Assembly: GCA_002862985.1 (NCBI GenBank)
Contig: PKCY01000274.1
Location: 1 to 32,088 of the forward strand
Reading direction: 5' to 3'
Source: Haliea sp.
GTDB lineage: Bacteria > Pseudomonadota > Gammaproteobacteria > Pseudomonadales > Halieaceae
DNA length: 32,088 nt
Position numbers and translations under genes: made by a program. Below the pieces are notes generated by a model. The model was not told where the DNA came from. It worked only from the letters and a program-made list of their open reading frames with translations, and searched no databases. This document shows, one piece after another, positions 18,248 through 25,664 of this stretch (the first letter of the stretch is position 1; every line of letters starts with the position of its first letter).

Positions 18248-19141
18248 CTAGCGCGTTGGGAAGTTTCCTTGCAAGCAAACCCATCCTTCTTTTTCCCCAA
18301 CAACTTTTAGCGGCAGCGTGTCAGCGTAGTGTTCGCATAATTCTGTGGCCTGGTTCTTCAATAGACCCGATAGAAGCAGCGTGCCTGTCGGTCGTAAAAA
18401 ACCTAAAAGTGTTTCCGACAATTCGATCAGCGGGCCGGCGAGGATGTTGGCAATGACTAGCTCCGCCTGAAGTGCCCAGCATTGATGGTCCACCTCCTCT
18501 GGTAATGTAACGGTTAGATTCTGGGAAGCTATGCTGTTTCGCGCTGCGTTGTCGACGCTGGCTGCCAGGGCTTGAGGATCGTTATCAACGCACAGAGCAC
18601 GTGAAGCGCCCAGCTTCATAGCGGCGACTGCCAGGATGCCCGAGCCGCAGCCATAGTCCACGACGGTTTGTCCGGTCAGTGGTAAATCGGCCAGTTGTTG
18701 CAGGCACAGTGCGGTGGTCGGGTGGGTTCCGGTGCCGAAGGCTAGGCCCGGGTCCAGCAACAGGTTCACCGCGTCGGGGTCTGGCGGCGCTAGCCAGCTG
18801 GGGCATACCCAGAGTCGACGGCCGAATTGGAGTGGGTGGTAGTGCCGCATCCACTCTCGCTCCCAGTCCTTGTCTTCAAGAATTTCTACCCGTAGGTTTG
18901 CCTCCTCCAGAAGCGGAGCAGGTATCGTCTGCAGAATGGGCTCCATATCGGTATCGGCTGGGTAGAGGGCAGTGAGTCGTGTCTGGTTCCATAGCGGCGT
19001 TTCCCCCACGCCAGGCTCCAGTAGTGGTTGATCGGCATTGTCTTCCAGGGTTACGGCGACGGCTCCGGTGGTGAGTAACAGCTCCTCCAGCGCGGGAATG
19101 TCCCGGCGTTGCACATTCAGCCGAAGCTGCAGCCAAGTCAC
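18248..19141 (-). CDS. prmA: Ribosomal protein L11 methyltransferase PrmA
   Basis: PrmA trimethylates ribosomal protein L11 using S-adenosylmethionine. The 297-residue product has an N-terminal substrate-recognition domain (TWLQLRLNVQRRDIPALEEL), a linker with LEDKDWEREWMRHYHP, then a Rossmann methyltransferase: LLDPGLAFGTGTHPTT, VVDYGCGSGILAVAA (SAM loop), CVDNDPQA and NILAGPLIEL. The start is GTG, giving V/M-T-W-L-Q-L, which aligns with the PWLQL opening of other PrmA proteins. It sits 82 bp after accC in the same direction, in the accBC-prmA-dusB-fis order common in gammaproteobacteria. Confidence 0.97.
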   Translation of the reverse strand: MTWLQLRLNVQRRDIPALEELLLTTGAVAVTLEDNADQPLLEPGVGETPLWNQTRLTALYPADTDMEPILQTIPAPLLEEANLRVEILEDKDWEREWMRHYHPLQFGRRLWVCPSWLAPPDPDAVNLLLDPGLAFGTGTHPTTALCLQQLADLPLTGQTVVDYGCGSGILAVAAMKLGASRALCVDNDPQALAASVDNAARNSIASQNLTVTLPEEVDHQCWALQAELVIANILAGPLIELSETLLGFLRPTGTLLLSGLLKNQATELCEHYADTLPLKVVGEKEGWVCLQGNFPTR

Positions 19142-19223
19142 AAAGATGTGCAGCCGTGTACTTTAGCTTTGTAGTTTGCGTTCACTATCGTGATTCTAGA
19201 ATATAAGTGGTTAGTCTTAGGGC

Positions 19224-20570
19224 TTATTTTTCAAGCCTACTTTCGAGATAGTGAATGCTTACTCCTCCCGCCATAAAGGCCGCATCGCGTACTAAATCCC
19301 GATGCAGTGGCGTATTCGTGCGAATGCCCTCTACCACTAATTCGTCCAGTGCTCCGCGCATTCTGGCTAAGGCGACCTCCCGCGTCTCACCGTAGCTAAT
19401 AATTTTGGCGATCAGTGAATCGTAATACGGCGGCACTGTATAGCCGTCATAGAGATGAGAGTCCACACGGACGCCCAGTCCGCCGGGCGCGTGGAACGTG
19501 GTGACCTTGCCTGGGCAGGGGAGGAACGATTTAGGGTCTTCCGCGTTGATGCGGCACTCAAAGGCGTGGCCCCGGATAAGTACCTCACTTTGGTCAAGAG
19601 ACAATGGCAAGCCACTTGCGATGCGCAATTGTTCCTTTACGATATCGATGCCAGTAATCATCTCGGTGACCGGGTGCTCAACCTGCACGCGCGTGTTCAT
19701 TTCGATAAAGTAGAAGTGTCCCTCCTCATACAGGAATTCGAAAGTGCCTGCCCCCCGGTAGCCGATTTCGATACAGGCCTCGATGCAGGACTTCGCCACT
19801 GCGTCCCGCGCTTCCTGGGGGATGAGTGGTGCGGGTGCCTCTTCGAGCACCTTCTGATGGCGCCGCTGTAAGGAGCAGTCCCGGTCGCCCAGATGAATGG
19901 CATTACCCTGGCCATCTGCAAGCACTTGTATCTCTACGTGGCGGGGTTTCTGTAGAAATTTCTCCAGGTAGACTACTGCCGAGCCAAATGCTGCGGCCGC
20001 CTCTGACTGGGTGATCTCCACCGAACTGACCAGGGCGGCTTCGTTATGCACCACACGCATGCCACGACCGCCGCCTCCAGCGGCTGCTTTGATGATGACC
20101 GGGTATCCAATGCGCCGCGCAACTTCCAGCGTGTGGTCGTTATCGTCTGTCAGAGGCCCGTCAGACCCGGGCACCGTGGGAACACCTGCTTGCTTCATTG
20201 CCTGTATTGCGAAGACTTTATCTCCCATCAGGCGGATGGTGTCAGCTGTTGGACCAATAAAGATGAATCCGCTTTTTTCAACCTGATCGGCGAAGTCGGC
20301 ATTCTCTGCCAGGAAACCATAGCCAGGGTGAATAGCGCTGGCGCGGGTGACCTCTGCTGCGCTGATAATTGCGGGGACATTAAGATAGCTTTCCGAGGAC
20401 GCCGCGGGGCCAATACAAACCGCTTCATCGGCGAGCAACACGTGTTTCAGTTCACGATCCGCCTTGGAGTGGACTGCAACGGTCTGGATATCCAGTTCCT
20501 TGCAGGCCCGCAGCACACGTAGTGCTATCTCACCGCGGTTTGCGATGAGTACTTTTTCTAATATGGGCAT
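19224..20570 (-). CDS. accC: Biotin carboxylase subunit AccC of acetyl-CoA carboxylase
   Basis: AccC carboxylates the biotin carried on AccB with bicarbonate and ATP, the first half of malonyl-CoA formation. The 448-residue ATP-grasp enzyme starts [20 protein letters not shown] and has [14 protein letters not shown] (glycine-rich ATP lid), [22 protein letters not shown], and [14 protein letters not shown] with catalytic and metal-binding residues. The C-terminal segment includes [12 protein letters not shown]. The length is that of the single-domain bacterial subunit. It follows accB by 36 bp and is certainly in its operon. Confidence 0.98.
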   Translation of the reverse strand: MPILEKVLIANRGEIALRVLRACKELDIQTVAVHSKADRELKHVLLADEAVCIGPAASSESYLNVPAIISAAEVTRASAIHPGYGFLAENADFADQVEKSGFIFIGPTADTIRLMGDKVFAIQAMKQAGVPTVPGSDGPLTDDNDHTLEVARRIGYPVIIKAAAGGGGRGMRVVHNEAALVSSVEITQSEAAAAFGSAVVYLEKFLQKPRHVEIQVLADGQGNAIHLGDRDCSLQRRHQKVLEEAPAPLIPQEARDAVAKSCIEACIEIGYRGAGTFEFLYEEGHFYFIEMNTRVQVEHPVTEMITGIDIVKEQLRIASGLPLSLDQSEVLIRGHAFECRINAEDPKSFLPCPGKVTTFHAPGGLGVRVDSHLYDGYTVPPYYDSLIAKIISYGETREVALARMRGALDELVVEGIRTNTPLHRDLVRDAAFMAGGVSIHYLESRLEK

Positions 20571-20606
20571 GCCGTGGTCCTCTGCTTGTCGCTGGCCGGA
20601 GGTTGC

Positions 20607-21074
20607 TTACTTGATGGAGAACAGTGGCTGGTCGAATTCAACGGGTTCACCGGTTTCAACCAATATGGCCCCGATGGTACCGTCTTTATCCGCTTCAATC
20701 TGGTTCATCATCTTCATCGCCTCGACGATACAGACGACGTCTCCGGCCTTGACGCTCTGGCCGACTTCGACAAAGACTGCGGAGGTCGGTGAGGGCGCGC
20801 TGTAAAATGTGCCTACCATGGGCGAGCGCACTACATGTCCTGCGGCCTCAGTGACAGATTCAGCGGCGGCGGGTGCAGCTGGCGCGACAGGAGTAGCTGG
20901 CGCAAGTGGCGGGGGCGGTGCGTAAGGGGGCGCTATGGGCGCAGCAGCCATCGCCAACGCCTGGGCTCCGTTACGGCTAATGCGCACCGACTCCTCGCCC
21001 TCCTTGATTTCGATCTCGTCAATGTTGGACTCTTCCAGCAATTCGATCAGCTTTTTTACTTTGCGAATGTCCAT
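20607..21074 (-). CDS. accB: Biotin carboxyl carrier protein AccB
   Basis: AccB carries the biotin of acetyl-CoA carboxylase. The 155-residue product has an N-terminal helix ([20 protein letters not shown]), a mobile Ala/Pro-rich linker (around residues 40-75, [19 protein letters not shown]), and a C-terminal biotinyl domain with the EAMKMMN site, whose first Lys is biotinylated. The thumb insert [14 protein letters not shown] typical of AccB precedes it. The gene lies 22 bp after aroQ and 36 bp before accC, the standard aroQ-accB-accC order. Confidence 0.98.
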   Translation of the reverse strand: MDIRKVKKLIELLEESNIDEIEIKEGEESVRISRNGAQALAMAAAPIAPPYAPPPPLAPATPVAPAAPAAAESVTEAAGHVVRSPMVGTFYSAPSPTSAVFVEVGQSVKAGDVVCIVEAMKMMNQIEADKDGTIGAILVETGEPVEFDQPLFSIK

Positions 21075-21096
21075 AGTGCGGTCTCTTGGATGGTTA

Positions 21097-21540
21097 TTAT
21101 GTTGGTTCTAAATGGTTCAGTGCGGCGCGCAGGCCGAGTTCATATCCTTGTGCGCCCAGGCCGCAGATAACACCTTCAGCCAGATCGGAAAAATAGGAAT
21201 GCTGTCGGAACTTTTCTCTGGCATGTGTGTTGGAAAGATGAATCTCTATAAAAGGGATCCCGACCGCGGCTATGGCGTCCCTCAGTGCAATGCTGGTGTG
21301 GGTAAAGGCGGCGGGATTGATCAGGATAAAATTCACGCCCTCATTGCGCGCTTCCTGCACTCGTTCCACCAGCTCGTATTCTGCATTGCTCTGCATGCAC
21401 AATAGGTGGTGGCTATGTTCGCGCGCCATTTGCTCCAGATGTTGGTTGATGTCATCCAGCGTGGTACTGCCGTAGATGCCGGGCTCGCGCTGCCCCAACA
21501 GATTCAGATTGGGGCCGTGTAGTACAAGAATGGTCGCCAT
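21097..21540 (-). CDS. aroQ: Type II 3-dehydroquinate dehydratase AroQ
   Basis: AroQ dehydrates 3-dehydroquinate to 3-dehydroshikimate in the shikimate pathway, which also feeds chorismate to the TrpE in this window. The 147-residue product has the type II signatures: [20 protein letters not shown] with the catalytic Tyr, [35 protein letters not shown] with the catalytic His, and [11 protein letters not shown]. The ATG at 21540 is preferred to the open frame extending to 21603 because conserved sequence begins immediately; GGGAG lies about ten bases upstream. It heads aroQ-accB-accC. The 219 bp up to the dsbD stop must hold the promoter, but I see no strong sigma-70 match. Confidence 0.97.
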   Translation of the reverse strand: MATILVLHGPNLNLLGQREPGIYGSTTLDDINQHLEQMAREHSHHLLCMQSNAEYELVERVQEARNEGVNFILINPAAFTHTSIALRDAIAAVGIPFIEIHLSNTHAREKFRQHSYFSDLAEGVICGLGAQGYELGLRAALNHLEPT

Positions 21541-21759
21541 TTGGATGGCTCTCCCGGTTTGGGCGCCCCCGGCTGGACGCGAATTGGGCAAATACTGGCG
21601 CAATTTTTCCAGACTGTCTACGAATTTTGGTATTTCTGCGACTTTTGGCCACTTTTAGCTACTGAATTGCAGACGTTAGGCAGTTTTAAGGCATCTAAAT
21701 CGAGTAATCGCGCAAAATATCACGCCGAGTAGTAATGTCTTTAAAAGAACCCAAATGCC

Positions 21760-23517
21760 CTAATCGGGCGGGAAACGATCTGCAACGTCGGTGTTCTTGC
21801 TCGATACGGTCGCTAGCGCTTCCAGCACGGCGTCTTTGGTCAATATTTGCGGCAGAATCAGTGGCTCGGTGGAACTATCGGCGGCATACATCAAGTAAAA
21901 CGGGATGCCATTGCGTCCGTGTTTTTTCAGCAGCGCGGCAATCTCGGCGTCCTGTTGGGTCCAATCGGCGACCACGTAAACCACGCCGTAGTCAGCAAAT
22001 GCCTGAATCATGTCATCTGTCAGCAGCACGGCTGTCTCATTGGCGATACAGGTGATGCACCAGTCAGCGGTTACATCCACGAAGACCGGCTTGCCGGCAC
22101 TGCGCAGTGCTGCCACTTCTTGTTCTGACCAGGCAACCTGCCCGTGGGCCAGATCTGCTGAACCGCTGCTACCGCCATCCAGGTCGTGCATGGAGCCCAG
22201 TGCTAATGCCGCTACTACACAGGTTAATGCAAGAGCCCTGCGCCACCAGTTGGGGCTCCACAACCACAATCCCATTGCCAGCATCAACGCACCGCACAGT
22301 GCGGCCGTCATTGTATTCACTCCGGTCTGGCGACCCGCGACCCAGAGCAACCATATGGCCGTGGCATACAGTGGGAAAGCCAACAACTGCTTGAGGGTAT
22401 CCATCCATGCGCCAGGTTTTGGCATCAGCGCACGGGCCGCGCCACTGTAGCTGAACAATAGCAGGGGGGCCGCCATGCCCGCGCCCAGAGCAGCAAACAC
22501 CAGCAGGCCAATCTGCGGTGGCTGACTCACGGCGAATCCTAATGCTGTGCCCATAAAAGGTGCAGTACAGGGACTGGCCACGACCACTGCCAGCACGCCG
22601 GTAAAGAAACTACCACTCAGTCCGCGGCGGTTGGCCAGTCCGCTTCCGGTATTCATGAGATTGCCGCCAAACTCCACAAGGCCTGACAGGGAGAGGCCCA
22701 TGGCAATGAACAGATAAGCCAGGGCGATGACAAAGCCCGGAGACTGGAGCTGAAATCCCCAGCCGATAGCACTCCCGGCCCGTTGCAGCCCGATGAGCAG
22801 CGCCGCCACAAGTACGAAGCTTGAAATGACACCTGCAGTGTAGACCCAACTTTGAAGGTGTCGGTCGTGATCGCTGCTGCGCGCGAAACTCAGTACCTTC
22901 AGAGAGAGGATTGGAAAGACGCAAGGCATCAGATTGAGAATGGCACCACCCATGAAGGCCAGCAATAACATGTACAGTAGTGAACTGCTTCCCGCTGTCT
23001 CCGCGGCTGTTATTTCCTGGGTTGGAGCCAGTTTTTGTGGCTGGCTGACGGGCGTTGCGGTGCCGGTATTAAAGTCCAGTTCGTAATATTGTTTGTGTGG
23101 CGGATAGCACAGGCCCGCGTCAGCGCAGCCCTGTGAGGTTGTCGATAGTGTTGCCTTGGAGGTGGTACGTTGTAGTTTCAGCGTGATATCGGCGCTGGTG
23201 TAATGCGCCTCTACTTCGCCAAAATACTCGTCGCTGCGGATAATGCCCTCAGGCAAAGTGGCTTCCAGCGCTATTTCACCCTGTGCGTCCTGCAGCTGAA
23301 AGTCGAAGCGATGCTGGTAGAGGTAGTAATTTTCTGCAATCTGCCAGTAAACGCGCACCCGCTGATCATCGAGAACTTCAACTTCCAGCTGATAGGCCTC
23401 ATCAACCGGGAGAAATTCAGGCCCGCTCGTCGCGCCGAAAGGGGACTGCTCGGCAGCGCTTAGCGCCTGGCAAGTGCCAGCCATGACGAATAACAGGGTT
23501 GCGAGCAAAGCGCGCAT
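21760..23517 (-). CDS. dsbD: Thiol:disulfide interchange protein DsbD
   Basis: DsbD passes electrons from cytosolic thioredoxin across the inner membrane to periplasmic thiol proteins such as DsbC and cytochrome-maturation factors. The 585-residue protein has a signal peptide (to about residue 21), an N-terminal alpha domain with CADAGLC, a membrane domain of about eight helices with the two essential cysteines in NLMPCVFPILSLK and SPCTAPFMG, and a C-terminal thioredoxin-like gamma domain. The gamma domain has DVTADWCITC (C487, C490). All three redox pairs are present, so it should be active. It is divergent from the copper chaperone gene, which suits a role in keeping metal-binding thiols reduced. 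Confidence 0.96.
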   Translation of the reverse strand: MRALLATLLFVMAGTCQALSAAEQSPFGATSGPEFLPVDEAYQLEVEVLDDQRVRVYWQIAENYYLYQHRFDFQLQDAQGEIALEATLPEGIIRSDEYFGEVEAHYTSADITLKLQRTTSKATLSTTSQGCADAGLCYPPHKQYYELDFNTGTATPVSQPQKLAPTQEITAAETAGSSSLLYMLLLAFMGGAILNLMPCVFPILSLKVLSFARSSDHDRHLQSWVYTAGVISSFVLVAALLIGLQRAGSAIGWGFQLQSPGFVIALAYLFIAMGLSLSGLVEFGGNLMNTGSGLANRRGLSGSFFTGVLAVVVASPCTAPFMGTALGFAVSQPPQIGLLVFAALGAGMAAPLLLFSYSGAARALMPKPGAWMDTLKQLLAFPLYATAIWLLWVAGRQTGVNTMTAALCGALMLAMGLWLWSPNWWRRALALTCVVAALALGSMHDLDGGSSGSADLAHGQVAWSEQEVAALRSAGKPVFVDVTADWCITCIANETAVLLTDDMIQAFADYGVVYVVADWTQQDAEIAALLKKHGRNGIPFYLMYAADSSTEPLILPQILTKDAVLEALATVSSKNTDVADRFPPD

Positions 23518-23624
23518 AACAAATCCTCAGGTGGAGCAGCGCTATCGGCGGCGGGTTTAGGAATTAAATTGTACCAAGAATTTGCAGATCTCGCCGAGAG
23601 GGGAGGGATCGACGACGCTTGCGG

Positions 23625-23633
23625 TGGTATACT
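23625..23633 (+). promoter_or_regulatory. Extended -10 promoter of the copper chaperone gene
   Basis: TGGTATACT is an extended -10 element (TG, one base, TATACT at 23628-23633) with no good -35, as such promoters allow. Transcription would start near 23640, about 44 bases before the GTG of the copper chaperone. That predicted start lies on the A of an ATG that opens a 15-codon ORF. Confidence 0.5.
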
Positions 23634-23639
23634 ATTGAG

Positions 23640-23687
23640 ATGATTGAAGTGGCAGATAAGTTCCGGCTGAGGGAGAGTCAAAAGTGA
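23640..23687 (+). CDS. Possible leaderless upstream ORF (15 codons)
   Basis: ATG at 23640 opens MIEVADKFRLRESQK, ending at a TGA that overlaps the downstream GTG start as GTGA (23684-23687). There is no ribosome site before its ATG. The predicted transcript start falls on or beside the ATG, so it would be read as a leaderless message and could couple to the copper chaperone. The chaperone's own GGGAG lies inside this ORF. It may equally be chance; no homology is claimed. Confidence 0.25.
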   Translation: MIEVADKFRLRESQK

Positions 23688-24151
23688 TTAAGGTATCGAT
23701 GGCTGCGCTAGTAGCTGCAATTTTCCCGCTCGTAGCTGCAGCGCAGTCCAACGATGCGCTTGAGTTGAAGAACGCTTGGGTGCGCGCACTGCCGCCGCTC
23801 CAGCCAAATACCTCCGCGTATCTCACCCTCATCAACCGGGGGGATGTCCCTGTTGCGATCATCGGCGGTAGCGTCGACGTGGCAGAAAAGGTAGAAATAC
23901 ACAGGACCAGTGAAGTGGACGGCCTCATGCGGATGGAGCAGCTAAAGGGTCTGTCTTTGGCGCCGGGCGAGCAGGTGGAGCTGGCGCCAGGCGGCACGCA
24001 CTTAATGCTACTCGAACTAGCGTCTATGCCTGCACCGGGTGATGAGATTGGCTTGTGCCTGCAACTTGCATCAGGCGGCGAAGTCTGTACGGTAGCTGAC
24101 GTGCGCAAGAGCGCCGCCGCCAACAATCAACACCAACACACCAATAACTGA
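23684..24151 (+). CDS. Periplasmic copper chaperone, PCu(A)C family
   Basis: PCu(A)C proteins bind Cu(I) in the periplasm and pass it to cytochrome oxidase and other cuproproteins. The 155-residue product has a signal peptide ending AAAQS near residue 21 and a cupredoxin-like domain with the family motif H-X10-M-X21-H-X-M intact: H73, M84, H106, M108. Two cysteines (LCLQ and EVCT) and a short His-containing tail, NNQHQHTNN, are extra. The GTG start has GGGAG eight bases upstream. It precedes the DUF2333 gene by eight bases and is divergent from dsbD, suggesting a small copper and thiol redox locus. Confidence 0.9.
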   Translation: MIKVSMAALVAAIFPLVAAAQSNDALELKNAWVRALPPLQPNTSAYLTLINRGDVPVAIIGGSVDVAEKVEIHRTSEVDGLMRMEQLKGLSLAPGEQVELAPGGTHLMLLELASMPAPGDEIGLCLQLASGGEVCTVADVRKSAAANNQHQHTNN

Positions 24152-24159
24152 GTACTAGC

Positions 24160-25203
24160 ATGAATACAGTAACAGACACGCTTGCCCGGTGGCGCGACAC
24201 CTTGGCCGACGTCCTGCCCAATGGTCTTGGCAAATTGTTTGCGTGCGTACTCGGTTTGTACCTGATCGTAGTGGTTATCCTGGGGATGTACTGGAGTATT
24301 GCTCCAGCGCCCTTTAACGTAAATGAAAAGGCTCAGGCGCTGGCAGCGGAAAAGGGGGTCGCTGTTGTCAGAGGTTCCGTGACTATGGGCGCGCTGATCG
24401 GTGTAATGGAAACACTGTTGGATAAACCCGGCGGTTTTACCCACAACGATCGGTTTCCCCCCGGTGTATGGCTGGACAATATGCCGAGCTGGGAATACGG
24501 CGTTTTGATTCAGGTACGCGATCTTTCCAGGGCAATGCGCGAAGTACTCAGCCGCTCACAATCCCAGTCCACCGAAGATGTGGACTTGGTGGAGATGGAA
24601 CCGCGCTTTAACTTCAATTCCGACAGCTGGATTCTGCCCTCATCGGAGTCCGAATACCGCGACGGCCTCAGGTATGCCCGCGCCTATTTCGATCGACTGT
24701 CGGACACACAGTCATCTGGTGCGCAGTTTTATGCGCGTGCTGATAACCTGCGTTACTGGTTATCGACAGTAGATAGTCGCCTGGGTAGTCTTTCCCAGCG
24801 ACTTAGCGCCAGTGTCGGCAAGGCGCGTTTTAATACGGACCTGGCTGGAGATGTGAGTGCAACCCAGTCAACAGATGCGCCGCTAGAACGGGTGGTGCGC
24901 ACCGAGTGGATGGAGATTGATGACGTCTTTTACGAGGCGCGCGGGACTGCGTGGGCACTGATTCAATTTCTTAAGGCAGCGGAAGTGGATTTTGCCGATG
25001 TGCTCGAGAAGAAAAATGCCACAGTGAGTCTGCAGCAGATTATTCGCGAGCTGGAAGGTACCCAGGAAGCCGTGTGGAGCCCGATGATTCTCAACGGCAG
25101 CGGCTTCGGAGTGCTGGCTAACCACTCCCTGGTTATGGCGTCTTATCTGAGTCGTGCCAATGCGGCAATCATAGACCTGCGTGATCTGTTGTCGCAGGGG
25201 TAA
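24160..25203 (+). CDS. DUF2333 family inner-membrane protein
   Basis: This 347-residue protein belongs to a family of unknown function found mainly in Pseudomonas-like gammaproteobacteria. One membrane helix (about residues 27-46, ACVLGLYLIVVVILGMYWSI) is preceded by a short cytoplasmic N-terminus. The remaining 300 residues should be periplasmic, with conserved-looking stretches DKPGGFTHNDRFPPGVWLDN, PSWEYGVLIQVRDL and EPRFNFNSDSWILPS. No catalytic motif is evident and there are no cysteines, so a redox role for the protein itself is unlikely. It starts eight bases after the copper chaperone stop and is probably co-transcribed. Family membership is by recognition of these motifs. Confidence 0.8.
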   Translation: MNTVTDTLARWRDTLADVLPNGLGKLFACVLGLYLIVVVILGMYWSIAPAPFNVNEKAQALAAEKGVAVVRGSVTMGALIGVMETLLDKPGGFTHNDRFPPGVWLDNMPSWEYGVLIQVRDLSRAMREVLSRSQSQSTEDVDLVEMEPRFNFNSDSWILPSSESEYRDGLRYARAYFDRLSDTQSSGAQFYARADNLRYWLSTVDSRLGSLSQRLSASVGKARFNTDLAGDVSATQSTDAPLERVVRTEWMEIDDVFYEARGTAWALIQFLKAAEVDFADVLEKKNATVSLQQIIRELEGTQEAVWSPMILNGSGFGVLANHSLVMASYLSRANAAIIDLRDLLSQG

Positions 25204-25218
25204 TTGTAACGAGCATCC

Positions 25219-25563
25219 CTAGGTAGCCGTGTAGCGCAGGCGGGTGCCCGTATCCAGTGACAACCGAATTTCCTGCGCACTCAACTCCGCCGGGAAGTAG
25301 GTTCCCGACAGCTTGGCATCGAGCAGACTGGCGCCCTCCAGGTTGGTGTTGCGAAAATCGATGCCGCTGAGGTCTGCATTGCGAAAGTAGGAATTGCTGA
25401 AGTCCAGCCCATCCGCATTCATATTGCGCAGATCGCGTCCTCGATAGTCGCCGCTTTTTAGTTCGCTGGCATCGAGGTGATCGCGCTGCTCGTTGAAACC
25501 CTTAATGTCCTCGGTGCGGAGCAGCTGATATAAAGGGTCCTCTTTGATGACGGGTTTTTTCAT
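25219..25563 (-). CDS. Small pentapeptide-repeat protein
   Basis: The 114-residue product has an N-terminal segment MKKPVIKEDPLYQLLRTEDI and then about 11 consecutive five-residue units (GDYRG, RDLRN, MNADG, LDFSN, SYFRN, ADLSG, IDFRN, TNLEG, ASLLD, AKLSG, TYFPA). The central residue of each is Leu, Phe, Tyr or Ala, which is the pattern of a right-handed quadrilateral beta-helix. There is no signal peptide or membrane segment, so it is likely cytosolic. Some pentapeptide proteins mimic DNA and bind gyrase, but this one is short and its role is unknown. The ATG at 25563 is chosen over a frame reaching 25674, which would overlap the polB start. It is divergent from polB and convergent with the DUF2333 gene. 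Confidence 0.85.
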   Translation of the reverse strand: MKKPVIKEDPLYQLLRTEDIKGFNEQRDHLDASELKSGDYRGRDLRNMNADGLDFSNSYFRNADLSGIDFRNTNLEGASLLDAKLSGTYFPAELSAQEIRLSLDTGTRLRYTAT

Positions 25564-25616
25564 TAGTTTATCGTCCGTTGGAATACATACAAGCTTATGG
25601 GGTGATAGCTTAAGCC

Positions 25617-25637
25617 ACTGGGACGCCCAAGCCCAGT
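25617..25637. promoter_or_regulatory. Inverted repeat between the pentapeptide gene and polB
   Basis: ACTGGG and CCCAGT are perfect inverted arms separated by nine bases, 28 bases upstream of the polB start. It could be an operator or a 5' UTR hairpin. The arms begin CTG and end CAG but are 13 bases apart, not ten, so it is not a standard LexA box, although polB is SOS-controlled in E. coli. Seen by eye; function unknown. Confidence 0.35.
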
Positions 25638-25664
25638 CCCCCGCGCTGAAATAGAGGGTGCAGT

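Noticed and set aside
25617-25637. LexA (SOS) box in front of polB
   Set aside because: CTG and CAG are 13 bases apart instead of ten and the centre is GC-rich, unlike a LexA site.
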